Below, piece after piece: positions 41,349 through 46,879 of a DNA stretch of 46,879 nt. The first letter of the stretch is position 1; the number at the start of each line of letters is the position of its first letter. The translations under genes were made by a program, and so were the position numbers. The notes under the pieces were generated by a model that worked only from the letters and a program-made list of their open reading frames with translations, did not search any database and was not told where the DNA came from. Source of the stretch: an archaeon 13_2_20CM_2_53_6 (GTDB lineage Archaea; Thermoproteota; Bathyarchaeia; 40CM-2-53-6). The stretch spans positions 1 through 46,879 of the forward strand of contig MNDT01000026.1 of assembly GCA_001915065.1 (NCBI GenBank), given 5' to 3'.

Positions 41349-41887
41349 CTTCTCTTTCCTCGCGTTTGATGTGCCTGCTGCTCTGAATCAGCTTTTGCTA
41401 GTATGGACTCGATGAAACTTCGTTTAGCATCCAAGGGCAGGTATCTCCCCTGCTTCTCATAAGCGGCCTCCTTGAGTCGCTCATATTCTATGCGAGCCTC
41501 AGGGTGACTCCGCAAATAGTCCCGAAAGAGAACATACTCCGACCAAAGCGAGCTTCCAGTCTTGACCATTCGAATGTGGTGAGTATTTGCTCCTGATGGT
41601 CCTTTGCGGAAGTATTCAGTGTTTGGAATGATCTCCTTGCTCATTGGGCGGTACTCGTATCCTATCGCTCGAAGAGGCTCAATACAAGATGCGACAAGGT
41701 CCAAGTCGTTAACAGCGATGAGAATATCGATGGTAGGCTTGGACCTCATTCCAGGGATCGACGTACTGCCTATGTGCTCGATCGCGTCAATCCTGTCTCC
41801 TATGACCTCCAAGATTCTTCTCTTCTCCTCCGCGTACATTTCTGGCCAGCGGGGATAGTAGCTCACGATAATGTATGATGAAGTCAC
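41345..41887 (-). CDS. GrpB/DUF157-family nucleotidyltransferase-like protein
   Basis: A 180-residue protein of the GrpB family. The N-terminus has YYPRWPEMYAEEKRRILEVI, then the family core EHIGSTSIPGMRSKPTIDIL with the GS active-site loop and the metal-binding Asp. The C-terminus carries the conserved NTHHIRMV and FRDYLRSHPEARIEYERLK. GrpB proteins belong to the nucleotidyltransferase superfamily; targets are not known. The start is GTG. It converges with nadA, overlapping by 4 nt at the stops. Confidence 0.82.
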   Translation of the reverse strand: MTSSYIIVSYYPRWPEMYAEEKRRILEVIGDRIDAIEHIGSTSIPGMRSKPTIDILIAVNDLDLVASCIEPLRAIGYEYRPMSKEIIPNTEYFRKGPSGANTHHIRMVKTGSSLWSEYVLFRDYLRSHPEARIEYERLKEAAYEKQGRYLPLDAKRSFIESILAKADSEQQAHQTRGKRS

Positions 41888-41946
41888 GCTTCAGGCTCTC
41901 AACTAGGAGCGCGGGGAAGATCGTCGAGTTAAGTCTAGATCGAACT

Positions 41947-43437
41947 TCAGTTCACTTTGAGGTATTTGTTTTCGAGATAGTTTACTAATCCTGATGGCTC
42001 GTACCCCCTGCCGAACACCCGTGTAAGCAGTTCTTTAGGTGGATATGTCGCGCCCGGCTTGTGAAGGTTTTCTGCTAGCCAGTTCTTCAACGCGGGTAGG
42101 TTTTCTTCTCCTTCGATGGGGAGTAGTTGCTTCTCTGTCAACGTATTCCACAGCATCCCGGCCACCACGTTTCCGAGGGAGTAGCTGGGGAAGGTGGCGT
42201 ACTGTCCCCAGCTCCAGTGGATGTCCTGTAAAACTCCTTCAGCGCTGTTTCGTGGTCGTTTTCCGAAGTGCTCCTCGATCATGTCGTCCCATACTGTTGG
42301 GAGTTCTGGTACGTTGATGGTCCCTCCTAGGAGTTTCTTTTCTAGTTCGTATCTCATCGCGATGTGGAAGTTGTATGTGAGCTCGTCTGCTTCGACTCTG
42401 ATCAGGCTGGGTCTTACGCTATTGATGTAGTAGTAGACCTGGTCCTCCTCGTATAGTGATAAGAAGCTGAGGCTCCGCTTGAGGATGGGATAAGACATGG
42501 ATACGAACTGTCTGCTTCTTCCCACAATATTCTCCCAGAAACGAGATTGGGACTCGTGTACTCCCGAGGATACTCCTCCCCCCACGGGGGTCATGTCCAG
42601 TTCATGGTCCACCTGGAGTTCGTAGAGGGCGTGGCCACATTCGTGGATCAGGCCGTAGATCGGAGCTTTGAAGTTCTTGGGCTCGTATCTAGTGGTTATT
42701 CTCACATCATCGCCTGCGATCCTCGTCGAGAAGGGGTGGGTAGAAACGTCCAGCCGGAATCTGTTCATAGGCATACCCAGCAGCGACAGAAGTTTCTCAT
42801 TCACCTGCTTCATCGCTGGTACATCATAGTCAACATCTTCCAGCGGATGCTTCTCCGGAAATGCTCCTTCGGCAAGGGTCTTTACAAGAATTCTCTTGAG
42901 CTCCGGGATCAGCTCGCCGAAAATCTTGTCGAGATCAGAAGTGGTTAGACCCTCCTCGGAAAGGTCCAGCAATGCATTGTAGGGATGCGTTGACGGATCA
43001 AGATGTTCTGCCTGTTTCCGCTTCAGCTCCGTTATTTTTTCGAGGTGGGGCTGAAAGATTCGAAACTCAGACTTTTCCCGCGCCTCTCTCCACGGAATAG
43101 CCGCTTCTGTTATTGCCTTCTGGAGTTCCTCAAGCAGGTCAGGCGGGACTTTCTGGTAGAACTGAAGGTCTCTCTTTAAGACCCTAATGATCCCCTTTTC
43201 CGCGTCGCTGAGCTTCTCCTGCTTCTCAGCCTTCTCGACTAGCTCTGCAAGGTCCAGGGTCATCTTCTGCCGGAGAAGTTCAAGCTCCGCCTGCGCCTTG
43301 CCCCTGGCAGCAGCTCCAGCTTCAGGCATGTTGATCTCTAGGTCCCAACCAAGGAGGGACGAGGAATAGGTCATGGCAGCGATAGGCCTATACTTGGCCA
43401 GAAGATCAACGATCAGTGAATTGCTGAAGAGCGCCAT
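41947..43437 (-). CDS. M32-family metallocarboxypeptidase (Taq type)
   Basis: A zinc carboxypeptidase of 496 residues that removes C-terminal residues from peptides. The catalytic motif is GLIHECGHALYELQ (HExxH), with the downstream Glu in GVHESQSRFWENIVG. The substrate region RIAGDDVRITTRYEP and the C-terminal IHWSWGQYATFPSYSLGNVV complete the family pattern. Length matches the usual 490-510 aa. It is a cytoplasmic enzyme (no signal peptide). ATG start. Confidence 0.93.
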   Translation of the reverse strand: MALFSNSLIVDLLAKYRPIAAMTYSSSLLGWDLEINMPEAGAAARGKAQAELELLRQKMTLDLAELVEKAEKQEKLSDAEKGIIRVLKRDLQFYQKVPPDLLEELQKAITEAAIPWREAREKSEFRIFQPHLEKITELKRKQAEHLDPSTHPYNALLDLSEEGLTTSDLDKIFGELIPELKRILVKTLAEGAFPEKHPLEDVDYDVPAMKQVNEKLLSLLGMPMNRFRLDVSTHPFSTRIAGDDVRITTRYEPKNFKAPIYGLIHECGHALYELQVDHELDMTPVGGGVSSGVHESQSRFWENIVGRSRQFVSMSYPILKRSLSFLSLYEEDQVYYYINSVRPSLIRVEADELTYNFHIAMRYELEKKLLGGTINVPELPTVWDDMIEEHFGKRPRNSAEGVLQDIHWSWGQYATFPSYSLGNVVAGMLWNTLTEKQLLPIEGEENLPALKNWLAENLHKPGATYPPKELLTRVFGRGYEPSGLVNYLENKYLKVN

Positions 43438-43553
43438 GCGAACAGCGTAGAAACATCAACGCCTTACTATCTAAAAACGTTCGATCATCTGCGAAGAGAT
43501 TCGAAGCTGGGACCTATCCCTGATAGACGACTTTGTAGAGATTGCTGGTTGCC

Positions 43554-44423
43554 TCACGATAAATGTCGATGCGGCGAATCTAGGACCCGTGATGTGACTA
43601 GGTAGGAATCGGCCCGCCTAAACTTTCCACTCTGTAAGAGATTCTCCTTGGCGGCTTCGGTATCACTGCTCCACTCGAACCATTTTCGGATCTGGTCCTC
43701 GCGGATGACCACGCAAGCCTCGATGCTCGCTTCGAGCAGTCTTGATACTGACTCTTGGTAGGAGAGAGTGGCATGTGCCGCTAGGTTATGAGTCCGCTTC
43801 TCCCACGTCTGCCAAATGTTGGCATGCAGATGTTTCTCTGGGTGAGGATCCTCAGCACCGACTATCAGAGCGTAGCCTTCTAGGTTTGTCAGCGAGCGGT
43901 GGAACTTGTAGTTGTTTTCCCTAGCTTCGAGTTTGAGCCGTTTTCTCAACTGATCTGTACGGATTGGTCCTTCAGCCTCGACGGTTTCTAGCAGTTTCCT
44001 TTCGAGAGCTGAGAGGATCTTCCCTTTCGTGATAAGCTCCCTCTGATGCTTTATTATTGAGTCGAGCACTGGCCAGAGCTTGTCCGAGACGAAGGTCTTC
44101 GTCCTTCTGAATACTCTCGTAGCGAGAATGTCGTCTCTCCTCTCGATCTCACTAGAGATGCTGGCTATCTGCTTGCCCTCTATCTTGAGGGACCACCAGT
44201 CCAACCAGCCGCTGAAACCCTTCGATGATGGTCTCCAGGCCTTGCCCATCACAGCGCTGATGAGGCTTGGAAGCTCGTTGCCTCCAAGTGCCGAGACGAG
44301 TCCCATGTCATGAACGAAGTTGACAATTTCAGATTGAGTTTTCAGACGGAGGCTTGGTCTGAGCCGATGCTCTCGTTGCCGAATCTCTTCTGCTTTCTTG
44401 ACTAACTGATCGTTGCTTTTCAT
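43554..44423 (-). CDS. winged-helix, AlkZ-related-like protein (289 aa)
   Basis: A soluble protein of 289 residues. The N-terminal RLRPSLRLKTQSEIVNFVHD is typical of an AlkZ-related group of uncertain function, and a segment (AEGPIRTDQLRKRLKLEARE) looks like a winged-helix DNA-binding unit. Trp-rich stretches (GWLDWWSLKIEG) are also seen. AlkZ-type enzymes unhook interstrand DNA crosslinks, but I see no catalytic QxQ/QxD motif and would not assign activity. I chose the ATG at 44423 because it avoids overlap with the YbaK gene. Last in a cluster with nadC. Confidence 0.45.
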   Translation of the reverse strand: MKSNDQLVKKAEEIRQREHRLRPSLRLKTQSEIVNFVHDMGLVSALGGNELPSLISAVMGKAWRPSSKGFSGWLDWWSLKIEGKQIASISSEIERRDDILATRVFRRTKTFVSDKLWPVLDSIIKHQRELITKGKILSALERKLLETVEAEGPIRTDQLRKRLKLEARENNYKFHRSLTNLEGYALIVGAEDPHPEKHLHANIWQTWEKRTHNLAAHATLSYQESVSRLLEASIEACVVIREDQIRKWFEWSSDTEAAKENLLQSGKFRRADSYLVTSRVLDSPHRHLS

Positions 44424-44436
44424 CAGCCGGGAGGTC

Positions 44437-44916
44437 CTACCTAGTCTCGTGGGTGAGGTCTGCAATCGTCGGTTTGAGAATCTCGATGATATCCTTGGTA
44501 TGCAACTCCACGAGTTTGTTGATGTCTCCGCCCCCAGCTATTGCAGTGGGATTTTTGAGAACTTCCCGCTCAACGAGTGCTCGCCTCAATTGGTTGAATG
44601 GTGGGACTCCTCCGACGGGGTATCCTGAATACGTGAGGACCTCCTCTTCGTTGGCCAGTCTAACATCCCTGACGCCCAGGAGTGCTTTGACTTTCCTGTA
44701 GCTGATTCTATTCTTCGCAGGAAGGATCGCCAGCAGAGGCTCGTTGTTGGAGTCGACTAGGACGATGGACTTGACGATCTGATCTACATCGGCCTTTCGG
44801 GCGGCCTGTTCGACAGTCTTGACCGGCTCGTCGAACTCGATGAACCGATGCCAGATTCTGTGCGAGAGCAAGAAGCTTCGCAGACGATCAGAATACGTCT
44901 CAGCGACCGAGTCCAA
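44437..44916 (-). CDS. YbaK/ProX-like aminoacyl-tRNA deacylase
   Basis: A 159-residue protein of the YbaK/prolyl-tRNA-editing family, which removes wrong amino acids from tRNA. Key segments are TVEQAARKADVDQIVKSIVL, ILPAKNRISYRKVKALLG and the active-site region GYPVGGVPPF, followed by GGGDINKLVELH. The Lys in IVKSIVL matches the conserved catalytic Lys. The start is TTG, 3 nt after the upstream gene's stop. Specificity cannot be told from sequence. Confidence 0.83.
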   Translation of the reverse strand: MDSVAETYSDRLRSFLLSHRIWHRFIEFDEPVKTVEQAARKADVDQIVKSIVLVDSNNEPLLAILPAKNRISYRKVKALLGVRDVRLANEEEVLTYSGYPVGGVPPFNQLRRALVEREVLKNPTAIAGGGDINKLVELHTKDIIEILKPTIADLTHETR

Positions 44917-44919
44917 GAG

Positions 44920-45294
44920 CTAGAACGTCTCGTCTCGGAACCTGCAAGGCCGAAAATCCAGCTCGGCCCTTGGTACGCCCACAGATTCTCCATATGAGAT
45001 TGCTTCCTTCCAACTATCCTCCTCGGGTGATGCTTGAAAGGTCCGACCTGGAAAAACTATGATCAGCTCTTCACCTCTGTAAAAGTGTGCATAGTAAGGC
45101 ACTCCGTTCTCGGTCAAGAGATTCCGCTCAATCTCTCGAATCACTCTCGAAATGGCTTTGGCCTCAATGCCTACCTTGAGCAGAGTCAAATTATGACCAG
45201 TCTTTGTTCCAAGTATGGTCATTCTGTTGAGTATCGTCCGGTCCCCGATGCCTTCTCTGACAATGATTCCATGATATTCATCGATATTGAACAT
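44920..45294 (-). CDS. hypothetical protein (124 aa)
   Basis: A 124-residue soluble alpha/beta protein with GTKTGHNLTLLKVGIEAKAI, a predicted helix ISRVIREIERNLL, then a strand pair with YYAHFYRGEELIIVFPGRTF and a C-terminal PRAELDFRPCRF. No domain is recognised, but the composition is normal and it lies tightly between nadC (12 bp) and the YbaK-like gene (3 bp), so it is part of that operon. Confidence 0.5.
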   Translation of the reverse strand: MFNIDEYHGIIVREGIGDRTILNRMTILGTKTGHNLTLLKVGIEAKAISRVIREIERNLLTENGVPYYAHFYRGEELIIVFPGRTFQASPEEDSWKEAISYGESVGVPRAELDFRPCRFRDETF

Positions 45295-45306
45295 CAGACC
45301 CGATAA

Positions 45307-46179
45307 CTATCCTCGTGTCCTGGAAGCTCTTATTTCCATACTCATGTCGATCGCTCGTGCTGAGTGAGTTATCGCGCCCACAGAGATCACGTCTACTCCC
45401 GACTTAGCGTAGCCTGCAATGTTCTCTCTCGTGATTCCACCTGAAGCTTCAACTATGACTTGCTCACGCAGGCGCTTGGCCTTTAGGAGATTGATTGATT
45501 TCTGCACGTCTTCTGGTGTCATATTGTCTAGAAGTACTATGTCGGCTCCTGCACGGGCGGCTTCGACCGCCAGTGCAGGGGTCGTCGCTTCGACTTCTAT
45601 CTTCTTCGTGAAGCTTACTCTCTCTTTCGCCTTCCGAACGGATTGTTCTATCGTGCCCGATAGTGTCAGATGATTGTCCTTGATCAGAACCGCGTCATCA
45701 GTTCTTAGACGGTGGGTGTCGCCGCCGCCAAGTTCGACAGCCCTCTTCTCGAAATATCTCAGACCTGGAAGCGTCTTTCTTGTACAAGCGATTCTGACGT
45801 GTGCCCCGCCATCTTTCTTAGCGATCGATACGATGTTCGCGGTTGCTGTTGCAACTCCGGACATGTGAGATAGCAGGTTCAACAAGGTTCGTTCAATACC
45901 CAACAGTGCTCGGGCATGACCCGTAACTGAGAGAATTGTGCTACCCGCTCTGACTTCTTCTCCATCGCGAAACTTGGATGCGCCTTGGCAGTCCACAAGT
46001 TGGAGAAGAATAGTAGCCTCGTCCAAGCCTGCAATTACAGCGTTTTCATTGCAGACGACTCGGCCCTCACTCTTCCTCTTCGGGTCGACAAGCGCATTGG
46101 TCGTGATGTCCCCGTAGCCTATGTCTTCGGCTATGAATGAACGGAGAGCATCTTCCACAGCTAATCTCGCAAGTTCCAA
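45307..46179 (-). CDS. nadC: nicotinate-nucleotide pyrophosphorylase (carboxylating)
   Basis: Converts quinolinate and PRPP into nicotinate mononucleotide, CO2 and pyrophosphate, following NadA. The sequence has AEDIGYGDITTNAL, IERTLLNLLSHMSGVAT, the PRPP/quinolinate-binding TRKTLPGLRYFEKRAV with GGGDTHRLRT, VLIKDNHLTL, KIEVEATTPALAVEAARAGA and a C-terminal EASGGITRENI. Length 290 aa fits. The start is TTG, 7 nt after the preceding membrane-protein gene. Confidence 0.94.
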   Translation of the reverse strand: MELARLAVEDALRSFIAEDIGYGDITTNALVDPKRKSEGRVVCNENAVIAGLDEATILLQLVDCQGASKFRDGEEVRAGSTILSVTGHARALLGIERTLLNLLSHMSGVATATANIVSIAKKDGGAHVRIACTRKTLPGLRYFEKRAVELGGGDTHRLRTDDAVLIKDNHLTLSGTIEQSVRKAKERVSFTKKIEVEATTPALAVEAARAGADIVLLDNMTPEDVQKSINLLKAKRLREQVIVEASGGITRENIAGYAKSGVDVISVGAITHSARAIDMSMEIRASRTRG

Positions 46180-46186
46180 TGTCGGA

Positions 46187-46594
46187 TCAGCCCTGAACGG
46201 AATCGGCTTCTTGTTCTACTTCTATTTCTCCTCGATGGACCTCGTGGCCGCAGGAGCCTAGGAAAATGTCCAGTCCGTCGGGACGTGCATCATCACGGTG
46301 TGGGCTCACGTGGACAAAGACGACCTGCTCGCGGTCGATCGGGCAGACAGCCTTGATCATGTTTGCAGCTTTGAGTCTGATTCTGAGCGGGTTGACGAAG
46401 GCCTCAAACCTCTCCTGGAGTCGTTCATACTTGATTCCGAGGAATCCAGCGTAGAGGCCACAGAAGAACACGAAGATGCTCGCTCCTAGAGCGACCGCTA
46501 TTCCCATTGGCCCAAGGATTTCGCTGAACACCATGACTAGCGAGACAGCGATGGGCAGTACAATGATTGATAATCCGATCAGCGTTTTGCCCAT
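46187..46594 (-). CDS. two-span membrane protein with C-terminal domain (135 aa)
   Basis: Two spans (TLIGLSIIVLPIAVSLVMVF; GIAVALGASIFVFFCGLYAG) precede about 70 soluble residues with AVCPIDREQVVFVHVSPHRD and an acidic C-terminus (FLGSCGHEVHRGEIEVEQE). Two Cys and several His could bind metal. I chose the ATG at 46594; a TTG at 46612 gives six more residues. No family is recognised. It is co-directional with nadC, 7 bp before it. Confidence 0.5.
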   Translation of the reverse strand: MGKTLIGLSIIVLPIAVSLVMVFSEILGPMGIAVALGASIFVFFCGLYAGFLGIKYERLQERFEAFVNPLRIRLKAANMIKAVCPIDREQVVFVHVSPHRDDARPDGLDIFLGSCGHEVHRGEIEVEQEADSVQG

Positions 46595-46645
46595 GATCGA
46601 GAGAAAGCCCAAGCTCGCACATCCTCTCCGGTCGCTTGTGAATAC

Positions 46646-46879
46646 CTAGCAGCTTCTCGGATGTTTGGAGTCACGTTCTCGCACAATCTTCTCGACATGC
46701 TCGATGATCGTCTTTAATGGGGTCCCAGGACCATAGTTCCCAGAGATTCCCAGCTTCTCGAGGCGCGGCTTGTCATCATCAGGAATAATTCCCCCACCCA
46801 CGAGCAGAATATCATCTCCACCTTTGTCTCGGACGAGCTTTGCAACTTTCGGGAAGGCAGTCATGTGGGCCCCATTTAG
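46646..46879 (-). CDS. mcmA2: B12-binding subunit of methylmalonyl-CoA mutase (partial, 5' end off window)
   Basis: The 3' end of a cobalamin-binding domain, running off the right edge. The segment NGAHMTAFPKVAKLVRDKGG with DDILLVGGGIIPDDD and the following GNYGPGTPLKTIIEHVEK matches the C-terminal small-subunit fold of coenzyme-B12-dependent mutases, which isomerise methylmalonyl-CoA to succinyl-CoA. The His that binds the cobalt is beyond the edge. It may head the operon that includes nadC. A related mutase (ethylmalonyl or isobutyryl type) is possible. Confidence 0.8.
   Translation of the reverse strand, partial: LNGAHMTAFPKVAKLVRDKGGDDILLVGGGIIPDDDKPRLEKLGISGNYGPGTPLKTIIEHVEKIVRERDSKHPRSC

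Noticed and set aside
1-46879. CRISPR array, prophage, insertion sequence or integrase
   Set aside because: No direct-repeat array, terminal inverted repeats with transposase, or recombinase-like protein was found on reading both strands.

Overview
This window looks like a chromosomal segment of an archaeon, most likely Thermoproteota. A basal or non-ammonia-oxidising Nitrososphaeria-like or Bathyarchaeia-like lineage is my guess; no marker here settles it. The evidence is: archaeal-type IleRS, an Nre-family DNA-repair protein, archaeal TATA boxes about 25-30 nt upstream of genes that begin almost directly at the predicted transcription start (leaderless), many TTG/GTG starts, poly-T terminators, and CCA-encoding tRNA genes interrupted by introns. 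No rRNA, CRISPR array, transposase or phage gene was seen.

Layout. 1-4.4 kb: small hypothetical genes, a ribbon-helix-helix-type regulator, a Gfo/Idh/MocA oxidoreductase, a tRNA-Tyr and a missed 50-residue Cys-rich protein. 4.4-8.3 kb: a secreted-protein locus (exported Ig-like protein, GH5-like glycosidase), then tRNA-Asp and a membrane protein. 8.4-12.1 kb: a CxxCxC micropeptide, alpha/beta hydrolase, DUF4760-like protein, tRNA-Lys, membrane protein and FAH-family enzyme. 12.2-21.2 kb: central metabolism (class II fumarase, NIF3-like protein, HAD phosphatase, branched-chain aminotransferase, tRNA-Val, AhpD-like protein and a four-gene frdABCD operon with E. coli-like membrane anchors). 21.3-31 kb: a membrane/DUF835-like protein, HIT protein, IleRS, CorA-like transporter and Nre protein. 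31-38.7 kb: hypothetical membrane proteins, a DUF47-PiT phosphate-transport pair, an ArsB/NhaD-type permease, a membrane-anchored cupredoxin and zinc-ribbon proteins, with several apparently decayed reading frames. 38.8-46.9 kb: a frameshifted polytopic membrane protein, NadA, GrpB-like protein, M32 carboxypeptidase and a minus-strand cluster (B12-binding mutase subunit, membrane protein, NadC, hypothetical, YbaK-like deacylase, winged-helix-like protein).

The metabolic genes fit together: fumarase and fumarate reductase/succinate dehydrogenase are the two C4 steps on either side of fumarate; NadA and NadC make nicotinate mononucleotide from iminoaspartate; the B12-binding mutase subunit would feed succinyl-CoA into the same C4 pool.

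The most striking feature is the tRNA set. All four tRNA genes found (Tyr, Asp, Lys, Val) fold into normal cloverleafs only if two to four short introns are removed from each, about twelve in total. They lie at both canonical (37/38) and unusual sites: 30/31, D-loop, variable loop, T-loop and, in tRNA-Asp, the 5' acceptor strand. Intron boundaries were inferred by hand from stem complementarity and have not been run through a folding or tRNA-finding program.
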